From contig JAMWFC010000113.1 of NCBI GenBank assembly GCA_027475525.1, positions 2,282,001 to 2,346,000 on the forward strand: a DNA stretch of 64,000 nt. The letters are read 5' to 3'. Shown one piece after another: positions 22,921 to 34,276 of the stretch; the first letter of the stretch is position 1, and each line of letters opens with the position of its first letter. Source of the DNA: Macrolepiota albuminosa. Taxonomy: Eukaryota > Basidiomycota > Agaricomycetes > Agaricales > Agaricaceae. The notes under the pieces are model-generated. The model was not told the origin of the DNA. It saw only the letters and a program-made list of their open reading frames with translations, and made no database searches. The translations under genes and the position numbers were made by a program.

Positions 22921-23024
22921 CGACGGCAGGAGAGGACTCTAACTAAACCCCGATCACTTCCAGAAAGAGCCAGCAGCAGGCGCTGCCATTTGACGAGGCA
23001 CTTCAATCAGAAGTCTAAAAGGAT

Positions 23025-23178
23025 CAATGACGGCGGCACTGGATATACTTAAATCTGACATCTGGACCTGTCAGGAACTAATACAATGTGTAGCGCTGAC
23101 ACAATGACGGCGGCACTGGATATACTTAAATCTGACATCTGGACCTGTCAGGAACTAATACAATGTGTAGCGCTGACA
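23025..23178. repeat. 77-bp exact tandem duplication in solo LTR
   Basis: Copies start at 23025 and 23102. Also absent from the sister solo LTR. Confidence 0.88.
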
Positions 23179-24363
23179 CTAGCGCTCACGGCGTCTGTTG
23201 AGGATTTTCCGACCATACCCCGAAACAGCCTGGCCAATTGGAGTTAGAATAAAAGTGAGCAGACTCATGCAATTCTAAGCCAATATAGAGTCGCCGCTGG
23301 TCACCGTGGGTCAGAACGCCGTTGGTCGCCGTCATCCATGTGCAAAAGGTTGCCGTTGGCAGGTCACCGTTAGAGGAAACCACAAGGAGAGGTGCTAGGA
23401 GGTAGCGCCGCAGGTGGACTTGTATCTGGACAAACACGGTAGCGCATAGTATATAAAATAGCTACTTTACATGTATATAACAACGAATTGTAACCCCTTG
23501 AACACACAGTTACACTTAGCGTTCAACTCACACTAGCTTCCTTTGACTTCGTCACTAAGTCGGGCACTAGCCTTGTCTATCTCGTCTTCATCGTTTACGG
23601 TGCCACCTACGGGCACAATACGCTGCGCTATCCGTCTTTTCTTCAATATCTTTGCCTAAACTACAACGCTTACCGTCTGCCAGGTAGCCCCCAAAGCACT
23701 ATAATCTAGCGCATTGTTTTACTACCTCCACTCGAGCACACCGGGACCCTGTCAGGACTCCTCACAACTACGCACGCCAAGCGCTGGAGACGGCATTGTA
23801 CTGCGTATACGTCCAGCGCACCCAACTACAGTTGGCGTCATCAACGACACATTACGCGTCTTACTGCACAACCAGATACCTGCCGACTGGGTGGACCACA
23901 CCTATACATACGGAGTGGTCTTCCTGGAGCAGCAATTCCACGCCCCCACGATGTCTATGGACATCTTCCGCGACATCAACGACGAGCACATGGAGCGCTT
24001 GAATAGATACAGCACCCCTCCCGCAATCCCACAATGGAATGGATGGTGGGAGATGACCGAAGACAATCATTATTGTCTTATGTTCAAGCACAATGAGGAA
24101 AGTCATCTCCCTGAAAATCCCGAGGCCAATGGCCTCTACTATCTCATTGGCATGGACCCAAACCAGGTCTGCCTCCTAAAACGCATGGCAGCGCATGACC
24201 TGCCCACAGCTGACATGGACCCAGGCCGGGTCAATCTCCTGTCATGCACGGCAGAGCAGGGTATGCTCACCACCACAGCTTTAGTGATTAACGTCGCACT
24301 GGAGGAGGAGTCAATGGTGACTGAGACGGGCACGGTTGCGGGAGCATTGTCATCCGGGTCCTA

Positions 24364-24728
24364 GACCCAAGTTAATACTTTATTGTGTATGTACTTCTGA
24401 GTATTCCACTCGAACCATTCCAGCTGATATGCACTCTAGAGTCGTGTGTATATACAGCAGACCCAGAGGAGGGGTCACTCTTTTTTGTTTTTTTTTAATT
24501 GTTTATACATACACATTGTCTATCTACTGCTGGCGCAACTTGCGCCATTGTCTGATAAGGACTGCTTCTTATTGTGTCCAGAAGACACATCTACACTGTG
24601 CATGAATGCTAACGCCTTGCAGCCACGCCATATGCGTGTTATTCATCTGTTGTTTGCACTATCGTGCATCCTTTATCTCGCTCTACCTCCCTTTCTAAAG
24701 ACCGAGTATTTGGTCTCATTGGGGGGTA
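24364..24728 (+). other. A1 3' non-coding region and polypurine tract
   Basis: No gene. Ends with CATTGGGGGGTA (24717-24728) directly before the LTR, the position of the plus-strand primer in LTR retrotransposons. The same string precedes the A3 LTR at 53133. Confidence 0.7.
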
Positions 24729-24901
24729 TGTAACGGAGTCATCCGTGTTACAAGCGTCAACAACGCTATAATTGTTTAATAGAGTATTACATAAGATAAC
24801 ATCTTGTTTTCACTCTAAGTACTAGTCAATCTGATACTGCGGTCTGATTTAGCACTTGTGTGATACACACAAGATAGTTCTAACCTGTAACTCTGGTTAC
24901 A
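24729..24901 (+). repeat. 3' LTR of A1 (173 bp)
   Basis: TGTAACGG...GTTACA with a 6-bp inverted terminal repeat. Same length and clearly homologous to 53133-53305. The shared stretch AGATAACATCTTGT and the string GTGTGATACACACAAGAT are conserved. Confidence 0.85.
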
Positions 24902-26176
24902 ACTATCCTGGACCAGGCCCACAGAGTAGTGGGCCACTTTGGAACTCAGAAAATGCTGGACTATGTGCGACGCTGGTACTGGTGGCCGCAAATAGCCAAG
25001 GAAACGAGTCAATTCTGCTTGACATGCAAGCTATGTCAACAGTGAAAAGTATTGACATTGAAGCCACTAGGAAAACTTCATTCGCTTCCTATACCAGTCA
25101 AACCCTGGGACTCAATCAGGATGGACTTTATAGGTCCATTCTCAGAGTCAAAGGGTTGTAACTACCTATGGGTAGTAATCTGCAGAATGACCAGTATGGT
25201 CCATCTCATCCCGTTGAGGACTACCATGACAGCTTTGGACTTGTCTTGGATCAGGAGATAGTACGCCTCCATGGATTGCCAAGCTCAATCGTAAGCAATT
25301 GAGATGCTAAGTTCACCTCCAAATGGTGGAAGGAGCTGCACAAGATGCTTGGAGCAAAGTTGCTCATGTCAATGTCCTTTCATCCGCAAATAGATGGCCA
25401 GATGGAACAGGCAAATAAAAACATTGTGCAGATCCTGCGAGCATTTGTGCGTCCTGATCAGAAGGACTGGGTGGATAGGTGTCCACTCACCAAATTTGTG
25501 ATAAATACAAGCATATCAGAAACTACAGAATATTTACCCTTTGAACTCAATAATGGCTATATGCCATCCATGATTTGTGAACTTTGCACCGACGAAGCTA
25601 TTCATGTTGGAGTAAAGCAGTTTGTGTGCAATGCGCTACAAAACTTAGCGGATGCCCATGATGCAATTATAGAATCACATATATGGCAGATGAAACATGC
25701 AAATAATTGCAGACGTGATGATCTGGACATCAAGAAAGGGAACCTAGTATACCTTTTGATGAAGAACTTGAACTTGCCAAAAGGCAGAGCAAGTAAGCTG
25801 TGTCCGAAGTGGATTGGACCATATAGGGTCCTTGAGGCTGAGCCAAGCATGTCTAACTACATGCTAGAACTGCCCCATGCACTGCAGGCATGCAGGATAG
25901 TCCCTAAGTTCCATGTGTTGTTGTTGTGACCATACTTAGCCAATAGTGACACGCTCTTCCCTAATCATGCAACCCTGAAGCCATATGACTTTGGGACTGG
26001 TGATGACCAGGAATGGTTTGTAGATGACCTCATAGGTCATAGGTGGATAGGAGGAAACCTCATTAGGTGATACTACCTGGGAACTGCTAGTGAACTGCAA
26101 AGATCTTGCAGCAATAGACAGGTACCTAGAGCTGCAGGGCATGAAATGCCCTCAACAGCTAGCAAAACGTGCATAA
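24902..26176 (+). pseudogene. A3 integrase and chromodomain remnant
   Basis: Homologous to the A1 integrase: zinc module (RRWYWWPQ, CLTCKLC), core Asp in RMDFIGPF, later HPQIDGQMEQAN where the catalytic Glu position is still Glu, and a KWIGPYRVLE segment. A stop follows LCQQ near 25045, a frameshift lies near 25250, a TGA at 25927-25929, and the chromodomain part is shortened near 26060. Non-functional. Confidence 0.8.
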
Positions 26177-26329
26177 TGCACATATGGTGGTGAAATGTGG
26201 ACGAAGTCCACTTTGATGGCTGGTGAAAGACTGGGTGGCAGGTATTTGTGGTTGTTTACACTACTGATAGAGTTAGGAGATTTTTTTTTCTTTTCTCCTC
26301 CCAAGTCCCAATACACATCGCTAGCATAT

Positions 26330-29053
26330 TGCTTGTAATAGCCTATTGGGGGCCACAAAAAAGTAATCAGAGCCTGCAAGGCTCTAGTGGCAGAGGGAGA
26401 CCCCCAAATATACAAATGGGACAGTATTCTTCAGATTACCAGGGGCAGCTGCCATATCCAGTGGCAGGCCAACACCATCCTGCAGGCATGGCCTATCCAG
26501 GCCGCAAAGAACTGCTTCTGTATCAGACTCCCCTCCACTCACAAGAGATGGAGGTTGATGATGAGGGGCACTATGAGCACCTGGAGGACAGCACACACTC
26601 AGAGCACTACTATGAGGTACTACCAGCATATTTGCATGTGTTGATTCTGACATATGCAGGTGCGGTAATGGGACTGCCATCCATACCATGGGCGCATTGG
26701 CCCATGGTAGAGCCATATATGGAATCTGCGCCACAAGCGCAGGACTCAGCAGTGCCAGACGCACTCCTCAGCCATTTGGAAGCAGCGGGACAGCCAGTCC
26801 CTGCAACTGCGTCCTTCCTGCAGGACAGTTTGGCTGTAGTCATCATGGAAGGGTTGCTCAACCAGATTGAGCTGATGAAGAGGCAGCACGTATCAGTGCT
26901 GGAACAAATTGATTGCACGTCTAAGTGCAAAGTTTCATCCATTGAGGAACTGACTGCTGAGGTCAAGAGGGCTAGATATCAGCCCATCTGACCAGTCAAG
27001 CCTTCACAGGCTAGGTTGCCATTGGCAGTGTGACCAGCACGCCTGGAGCAGCCTGCTCAGCCCATTGCTTTGTCTTTGCAGCTACCTGCTGTGGCCCCTC
27101 AGGCCCAGTCAGAGTCACTGGCTGTTATCAGTGAGCCTCTGGCTGACCTGTCCTTGGGTCAGCAGGAAACCGCATCGTCTTGGGCCCCACCTATGGGGTT
27201 CAAAACTGTTACTATGGCGCCCCAGGTGCCAATTTATAGTACATCCCATGCTGAGTCGGGAGGGAGAATGTCACGACCCCTCTCCTCCGGGCCCACCCCG
27301 GGACACCATCCAGGACTCTCCCTCCGACCCCACAGGACACGCCCCGCCATCACGACTGCCGACACTGCCATCACACGCATCAAGGACCGCCATCAGCCAC
27401 CTCCAGCCCCGATCAACAATCGGATCACACGACTCGTTCCCGGCCATCATGCATCACGCATCACGGCTCCACCTGCGCCAATTGATCGCGCGCCCCACAC
27501 GCGCGATCCTGGTATGCAGCCCCTGCCGCTACTCAATGACCCCCGGGACCCATCCCAGACATCCCGGAACCCCGAGACCCGGTCCCGTAGTACTTATAGC
27601 GTAGTTCCCTGTTGTATTCGCTAGTCTTGATATTACATTGCTTTACTTGGATTGTTGCGTGCCCTCTGCTTGACTGGTACGCATTGACTGGCACGCTTTT
27701 GACTGGCACGCTTGAATACTTGCGTGCTCTAAGATTGGTACGCACTTCGCAACTTAAATTTGCTAACTTGGTCTCGTCTTAGAACCTCCGGTTCACAACT
27801 CGACCCCCACCCGAACTTCCCAGCTACTTACCACCCAAAACCCCCGGACCAAATCCTCTTCCCCGGGATTCCCCTGTCCACGTCTTGAACCCCGGAGTCC
27901 TAGCCCCGGAGTTTCAGACACCCGAGTATCCATAGGTCAAGTCTGCATTGTAAGGGCGATCGCTTTCCTGGAAGGCCCCCGACTCAGCGGAACCTGACAG
28001 AGAACTCTGGTGTGAAATGTGCCTGCCCCTCCAGTGGCTCAGCCACAAACTGCTTCATCTGCCCCAGCAAAGTCAGGGCCATCTCATCAGCGTTGCAGCT
28101 GCAAGCTGCCTCTTGATGCCTCCAAATTGGAGGTCATAGCCTTTTCTGCTGGCATTCCTGCACAAGCAGGAGAAGCCCAGATGTTATTCATGCTGCCAGT
28201 GTTTGTACCAGCCCCGCCAAAACAGTATCCCATGGTCGTCTTGACCCTAGACCCCCACACACCAGAACAATATGATGGTCTGGAGGTGACCTTGAGAGGA
28301 AAAACCATGCCTGGAAAAGGCAAAGTGCCAGTTGTGTCCTTGTCCAACAAAAGCAACTATGGAGAGTTGAGCTTGGAGCAGGAAAAGGACGGAGAGGAGG
28401 GGGAATCAGCAGTAGACCAATTCCAATAAGTATTGCACAATAAGCACATTGCAAAGAAGAAGGCGAACCGCGCCAAGGAGTTGCAGGCCCTGAAATATAG
28501 GGCCAAGGATGATTTCTTGGGGAGAATCTCCAATGGCTTGGGGGTGAAAGTGTAGAGGCCGCTCAATATCAAGTGAATGAATTTATGCTTTAGAGGAGCA
28601 CTCAGCCACTGCATGTACTATTCATATGCCATGAATACAGTGCTGATAGGAGCTGACGCCAATAGAGTGGTGTCATATGAGTATGCCTCTGGCCAGCATG
28701 CCCACATCCTGGATACAATTGTGTACAATCATGCCCCACATGGTCTTCCCTGCACTCCGTTAGAGCTGGACCAGCTCTATAAATACTATATGAACGTTCA
28801 CATTCCACGTCGCGACAGAATTGTTGCCTATATGCTGATCACAGAGCTTCAGATGTTTGCACAGCGAACAGTTGAGGCTCTGCATGATTGGACCATGCAA
28901 CTCCTGATAAAGGAGCCTCAATACCAGGACCTCGTCAACCCAATGCAGGGCCCTGACAACCTCACTCTTGTGAAGCAATGACACATTCTGGGGTGCTTTC
29001 TGCACATGAAAGAAGATGGTTCCATGGCATTGCGCGTAATGTGCACTCAAGAC
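26330..29053 (+). pseudogene. A3 ORF3, first pieces (with solo LTR inside)
   Basis: Collinear with A1 ORF3 from AYWGPQKSNQS onwards. It has TGA stops near 26990 and 27031, a solo LTR at 27269-27999, further stops near 28427, 28553 and 28574, and another at 28979. It ends at the element Y insertion in the CTQD segment and continues at 40806. Compared with A1 most differences are transitions. Confidence 0.75.
27269..27999 (+). mobile_element. Solo LTR of the Y/Z family
   Basis: TGTCACGACCCC...GGAACCTGACA, flanked by GAGAA at 27264-27268 and 28000-28004. Homologous to the LTRs of Y (29054-29792, 40088-40805) and Z (58618-59443). Probably left by recombination between two LTRs. Confidence 0.88.
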
Positions 29054-29792
29054 TGTCAGGTTCCGCTGAGTCGGGGGCTCTCTGGGAAAGCAATCGCCCT
29101 TACAATGCGGACTTGACCCACGGATACTCGGGTGTCTGGAACTCCAGGGCTAGGACTCTGGGATTCAAGACGTGGACAGGGGTAATCCCAGGAGAGGGGA
29201 CTTGGTCCAGGGGTTTGGGTGGTGAGTAGCTGGGGAATTCAGGTAGGGGTCGAGTTGTGAACCGGAGGTTCTAAGACGAGACCAAGTTAGTAATTTAAAG
29301 TCACGAAGTGCGTACCAGTCTTAGAGCATGTGATTATCCAAGCGTGCCAGTCAAACGTGCCAGTCAATGCGTACTAGTCAAATAAAGGGCACGCAACAAT
29401 TCAAGTAACCAAGTGAAAACAGTGTAAGCAGTGTAATATCAAGACTAACGAATACAACGGGGAACTACGCTATAAGTACTACGGGACCAGGTCTCGGGGT
29501 TCCGGGGTGTCTGGAATGGGTTCCAGGAGTCATTGAGTAGCGGGCAGGGACTGTATACCGGGATTGTGCGTGTGGGGCACGCGATCAATTGGCGTGGAGG
29601 GAGCCGTGATGCATGATGCGCGTGATCTGATCGTTGATCAGAGCTGGTGGCGGCTGATGGCAGTCCTTGATGCACATGATGGTGGTGTCGGTAGTTGTGA
29701 TGGCGGGGCATGTCCTGTGGGGTCGGAGGGAGGGTTCCGGATGGTGTTCCGGGGGTGTCCCAGGGCGGGTCCAGAGGGAAGGGGTTGTGACA
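29054..29792 (-). repeat. 3' LTR of element Y
   Basis: 739 bp, TGTCA...TGACA ends. Followed on the plus strand by TCACCCCCCCTC (29793-29804), the complement of a polypurine tract, which fixes the element's orientation as minus. Confidence 0.88.
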
Positions 29793-29919
29793 TCACCCCC
29801 CCTCAGCACCGAGACCCTCTGAGGCGTGCGTAGCCGGTGGTCTGGACCGGGGTCCAATTGTGGGATCTGGCACCTGACCTGCCACGTATCGAAAAAAATT
29901 TCTGCCACCAAACTCACCC

Positions 29920-32671
29920 ATGTCGCGCACACCTACCCATTTCCCAACACCTCCCGCTACGAACAAAGTCGCGCCCCTGATCGCGTGGGAGGCCCGGGAC
30001 GCGAGATATCGGTGCCAGCTCGACCAGGAACACGTGGCAGCGCTAGTGCAACGTGAGTGTGTTTGTGATGTTCCGCTTACCATGGCTGATTTTCCCCTTC
30101 AGAACAACGATCTTCCCCCGCTCCGGAGGTGGGTCCCAGCCGTCTTCCGGAGCCTGCCTCTGGTGGCCCCCTGGAGTCATCCCCTGGTCGTCCCACGCCT
30201 ACTTTCACGTGGATGACTGTCTGCCCCCTGCGCCCACCACCTCCTCCTCATCCTAGGCTGACCACCCCCCATTTTTGCCGTTTCCAAAGTCCCGGAGGAC
30301 CGGTGATAGGCTTCTACTTGGACTGAGCGCATCAAGGGACATTATAGGCCAACCAACACTTGACACACTAGAGACTCTAGCGACCAGCATTGGATACAGA
30401 GCAGCCCTAGCACGGGCGCTCTATGGCAAGACTTATCCATTCATCTCAATCACCAGTATCAGCCCCTCAGCGCCCTCCACCCAGTTACTTTGAAGACCAA
30501 GAAGACTCAGAACTCTTAGCGCTAGCATAACGGCGGGAGGTGACTCTGACCAAACCCTGATCAGTACTGAAAGGAGTTAGCAATTGGCGCTGTCAATCAC
30601 CGAGGCATCTCAATCAGAAGTCTAAAAGGATCAATGACGACGAGACAGGATACACGCAGACCCAACATTCAAATCTATCAAAGAATGGTACAATGTTTAG
30701 TGCCGGAATTAGCGCTCACGGCGTCTGTCGAGGATTCCCTGACCATACCCCGGGATGGCATAGCCAATTAAATTACATCAAAAAGTGAGCAAACTCGTAC
30801 CACTTCTAAGTAGTTTTTGAGTCGCCGTTGGTCGCTGTCACCCATGTGCTGCAGGTCGCCGTTGACAGGTGGCCGTTAGCTACAGTCACGAAGAGAGGCG
30901 CTAATTGGTAGCGCCGTCAATGGACTTATTTTGGAAATAATGTAGTGCATAGTATAAAAACTAGCTACTTGCCATGTATATAACAACGAATCGTAACCTC
31001 TTGAGCACCCAGTTACACTTAGCGTTCAAATCGCGCTAGCATTGCCTGACTTTGTCACCAAGTTTGGCGCTAGCTTCGTCTATCTTGTCTTCGTCGTTTA
31101 CGGTGCCACCTACAGGCACGCTACGCTGCGCTATTCGTTTATTTCTCTATAACTTCTCCTAAACTACGACGCTTACCACTTGCTAGGTAGCACCCGAGGC
31201 GCTATCGTCTAGCGCATCACCCCATCACCTCTGCTCGAGCACACCGGGACCCTGCCGGGACTCCTCACAAACCCATATGCCAGGTGCTGGAGATGGCGTT
31301 GTACTGCGTATACGTCCAGCGCACCCAACCACAGTTGGCGTCATCACCAGCGCGTGGCGTGGGCAGGCGTTTTGCAAGAACAGTTTGGGGAGGCCCTGGA
31401 GAGGCCTCAGAGTTTGCCCACCCATGCTTGGTGTGTGAGCAACGGGCCGGTAAGCGAGTTCGTACCTCTGGTTTCACCGCTGACCTCAGCACAGTGTCTG
31501 CACTGCGCGCGCCGGGGGGTTATCTGCTTGTTCGAGGTCCCGGGCCCCTCGTCCTGCCGGGACACGTCTGTGTGCAAGGCATGCTGCCTCAATCATGAAC
31601 GGTGTTCTGTGTCGGCGTTGTGGAGGGCGCGTTGCGTCTCGAGGGAGCAGGGGTGGCCGCTGGGGGGGATTACCCAGAGGATGGGCGTTGAGGAGAGGAA
31701 TTGGGTGGCGGAGCCAGAGGGGGGGCCACAGGTGGTGCATGCAGGGGGTCCAGGGGGGAAGTTGGGGAGCGAGGATGCCCTTCAGGTGGGGGGCCAGGGC
31801 TGGCCCGTGGTCCTCATCGCACGCCGGGTGACCTGGGCCGGAGGGAGCCGGGAGGGGCGCAGGGGGCGCCCTGATAAGAGGAAGCGGCGGGCATCGCCAA
31901 GCCCATCTCCCAGGCCTTCTAAGAGGGCACGTCTGCTTTCTGAGACCCCATCCCTGGTTTTTCCGCCGTGTCTGTCCCCGGCGGTGTTCTCCCCCCTGTC
32001 CGGGAGGCCTCTGGGTGTCAGCATTGGGGACTTGCAGGAGCGCCTGGGGCGGGCTGAGCAGGAGCGTGAGGAGGGGATCAGAGAGGAGGCCGCCATTTGG
32101 AGGAGCCTGGAGAAGGGTCGGGAGGCGGCGCTCTGGGACCTGGAGGAGGCCAGGGCTGCCCGGGGGGAGGCCGAGGCCGAGTTGGAGGCGCTGAGGGCAA
32201 GGCTGGGGCAGGGGGCGGAGTTCCTGGAGAATCAGGAGGGGTTGGTAGAGATTCTGCGTCGGGACGTGGTGGTTGCCCATATGGCATCATTGAGTGAGTA
32301 CCCCCCTCCTCGGACTTGGCCTTCCACTGACACCCCCAGGCTGGGCCCAGGAGCACCGTTTGCTCCTGGACGAGGCGGCCACGGCACTCGCGGCACTGCA
32401 GGAGGGGCAGCGCCCGGAGGTGACGACCCCTGGGGTAGAGCGGGGCCTCGGCTTGCTGGGGCGGGTAGTGTTGGCCCACCGGCGGAGGAACGTATCTGCT
32501 CTGGGCTCCTGGTTTGAGAGGGTTTTGGACGAGGAGGAGCCTCTGCTGTCCTGGGAACAGCTGGCGGAGGAGACTTTGCGGGAGCATGGTCCGGGCGGGA
32601 GGGGAGAGGGGTTCCGGGGATGGCCTGGAGAGGGGGAGGGGAGCAAGGAGGTTCTGGGGCCCCAGCATTAG
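29920..32671 (+). CDS. Gene B: convergent cysteine-cluster/coiled-coil gene carried by element Y
   Basis: Four exons: 29920-30052, 30103-31449 (containing solo LTR 30304-31346), 31490-32293 and 32340-32671, with GT-AG introns of 50, 40 and 46 nt. Removing the LTR with one target copy gives 522 codons without a stop. The middle has a cysteine-rich segment (CLVC...CLHCARRGVIC...CRDTSVCKACCLNHERC) resembling a fungal zinc-cluster region, then a basic KRKRR stretch and a long Glu/Arg/Ala coiled coil (about 32000-32280), as expected for a DNA-binding dimer. It lies antisense between chromodomain and 3' LTR of Y, ending 270 bp from the chromodomain stop. Function unknown; a regulator or antisense control of the element is possible. 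Confidence 0.7.
30304..31346 (+). mobile_element. Solo LTR, family B, inside gene B
   Basis: 1043 bp, TGATAGG...GTCATCA, flanked by CCGG (30300-30303) and CCAG (31347-31350), a 4-bp target duplication with one change. Homologous to 22619-23843. Confidence 0.75.
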
Positions 32672-32936
32672 GGGGTTCCCTGTTTTCGTTGTATTGTTTC
32701 TTGCCTTTGTACCTATGCTGTAGAGTTTTGTAGTTATAGAAAATGTACATACTTGGTCTCTCGGGATCAAAGGGTGGTGTAAGGGGACAAAAGAAAACTG
32801 GAAAGAGTACCTTGCCCAGACTCTGGGACACTACTATGAAAAGGTACTAAAAAAAGAGTAAGATCTAGAAAGGGAAAGCAGAAAGTATACATGGGAGTTG
32901 AATCCCTACTGAGCCCAGAGGCGAGGGTTACGCCCA
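32672..32936. other. Spacer between gene B and the Y chromodomain
   Basis: 265 bp between two converging genes. AT-richer than its surroundings; no feature recognised apart from the shared 3' ends. Confidence 0.5.
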
Positions 32937-34260
32937 CTACTGCCGTCTGTGAATCCTGCGCCCGGGGAGGTCGTTTCCCAGGTGCCGTTGTTGGAAGTCC
33001 CGGAGTTTGTCGAGGGCACCTTCGAGATTTCGGCGCGGTTCCCAAGTGTCATCTTCCGGGCCATATCCCTTCCATCGTATGAGGAAGTGGGGTTGTCCAC
33101 GAATATTCCGGGAGTCGAGGATGTCTTCAACCTCGTAGTGGTACTCGTCCTCGACCTCGACCAGGGGAGGGGGCTTGGGGCGTCGTTCGGGAAAGGGATC
33201 CAGGGGGTGTCGTTCCAAGAGGCGGACGTGGAATACCGGGTGCAGACCTTTTAGTCCCGGGGGAAGCTCGATCTTATAGGCATGAGATGAGACCTTCTTC
33301 AAAATTTTGAACAGGCCGAGGTGCTTGTGATCGAGTTTTGGGGAGGGCCGGCAGGTGCAGAGGTGGCGTCGATCTAACCATACCTTTGTCCTGGGGGTCC
33401 AGTCGGGAGTGTCTTCCCGTTTCCGGTCGGCTGTTTCGCATAGGCCTGGTTCACGGTGTTGATCTCTTCTCAGAGAAACTTGTGAAGAGACTGGAGATCC
33501 TGGGTGACCTCGTGGGCGGCGTGCGATGGGATGTCCCGGAGCGAGAGTGTCAGTCAAGGGTGGTATCCCTTGTTGGCAAAGAAAGGTGATACTCTGGTGG
33601 CGGAGTGCAGCGTGTTGTTGTAGGTGAACTCGGCCAGGGGGAGCTCGGTGCGCCAGTCGTCCTGCAAGTAGTTGACGTACAGTCGGAGGTACTGCTTGAG
33701 AGACTAGTTGACCCTTTCGGTTTGACCATCGGTTTCGGGGTGATAGGCAGTGGAAAGGTTAGTCTTTACTTCAAGGGCTTTACACAGGGAAGTCCAGAAC
33801 TTGGACACAAAGAGTGGGCCACGGTCGGAGACGATGTCGTCCGGGAGTCCATGTTTGGCAAAGACGTGCTCGAGGAACAGCTGGGCAAAGTTCGGGGTGG
33901 TGTCCGTGGTGTGGCAGGGTAGAAAGATGCCCTGTTTGGTTAGCCTGCACACAACGACGAGAATGGCATTGAACCCTTCAGATTCTGGGAGTTCGACGAT
34001 GTGGTCCAGGGATATGGAGGACCAGGGGCGTCATCCGACCAGCAGGGGTTTCAGAAGTCCATAGGGTCGGTGTCGGGAGACCTTGGCCCGGAGGCAGGGT
34101 TCGCATGATCGAATGTAATGGGTCACATCCTTCTTCAAACCTGGCCAGAAGTAAGTCTGGGAGATAAGCTGGAGGGTCTTACGTATTCCAGGGTGTTTCT
34201 GGAGCTTGTGGTCATGGTGTTGACGGAGGACATCGTAGCGGAGTCGGGTGTGATCCGGGA
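32937..34260 (-). pseudogene. Element Y integrase and chromodomain
   Basis: Integrase core with [12 protein letters not shown] (second Asp) and [12 protein letters not shown] (catalytic Glu), then a stop where Gln is expected (near 33703) and others near 33600 and 33470. The C-terminal part has [12 protein letters not shown] and a classic chromodomain, [20 protein letters not shown] followed by [14 protein letters not shown]. This is the best-preserved chromodomain in the window. Confidence 0.82.
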
Positions 34261-34276
34261 CATAGATGCGGCTGTC

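Larger units (their letters stand above)
22619..23843 (+). mobile_element. Solo LTR, family B, in A1 ORF3
   Basis: Begins TGATAGG and ends GTCATCA (TG...CA), flanked by ACGA at 22615-22618 and 23844-23847. A second copy with the same ends is at 30304-31346. It has a TATA-like GTATATAAAATAG near 23450. Length without its two 77-bp duplications (22767 and 23025) is about 1.07 kb. No internal region is present. The assignment as LTR is from termini, target duplication and lack of genes; the parent retrotransposon is not in the window. Confidence 0.75.
20286..24363 (+). pseudogene. A1 ORF3, third gene of the A lineage, split by a solo LTR
   Basis: Starts 160 bp after the integrase stop, same strand. 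Frame 20286-22618, then the 1225-bp solo LTR, then 23848-24363. Removing the LTR and one 4-bp target copy joins the halves in frame. One TGA (21195-21197) interrupts it. The N-terminal third is Pro/Gln-rich, the middle charged with a DKSDYGESSS acidic segment, and the C-terminal half shares with element X the strings FDLDxLAQ, YxGIAVDxAYRxHWxTLxGxAL, ARPGLYREA and WVDHxYTxGVVxLExQF. No signal peptide or membrane segment is visible, so it is not an obvious envelope gene. Function unknown. Confidence 0.8.
1..24901 (+). mobile_element. Ty3/gypsy element A1 (5' end outside window), split by KDZ transposon and a solo LTR
   Basis: Chromodomain Ty3/gypsy retrotransposon read on the plus strand. In order: reverse transcriptase and RNase H (1-1080), integrase N-terminus and start of core (about 1300-1952), a 17.2 kb DNA transposon, rest of integrase and chromodomain (19161-20122), a third gene ORF3 (20286-24363, itself split by a solo LTR), a polypurine tract and a 173-bp 3' LTR (24729-24901). 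Gag, protease and 5' LTR lie left of the window. Stops and a changed RT active site show that it is dead. Integrase sequence of the sister copy A3 starts directly after its LTR, so A1 probably inserted into A3; the left target duplication would be outside the window. Confidence 0.85.

Noticed and set aside
24902..29053. Classic repeat-induced point mutation with TpCpG preference
   Set aside because: CpG transitions are evident, but the preceding base is mixed in the cases I read. General methyl-CpG decay fits at least as well.
31486..32831. Minus-strand proline-rich frames opposite gene B
   Set aside because: Complement of the Glu/Arg/Gly-rich coding strand of gene B; no domain and no introns consistent with a gene.
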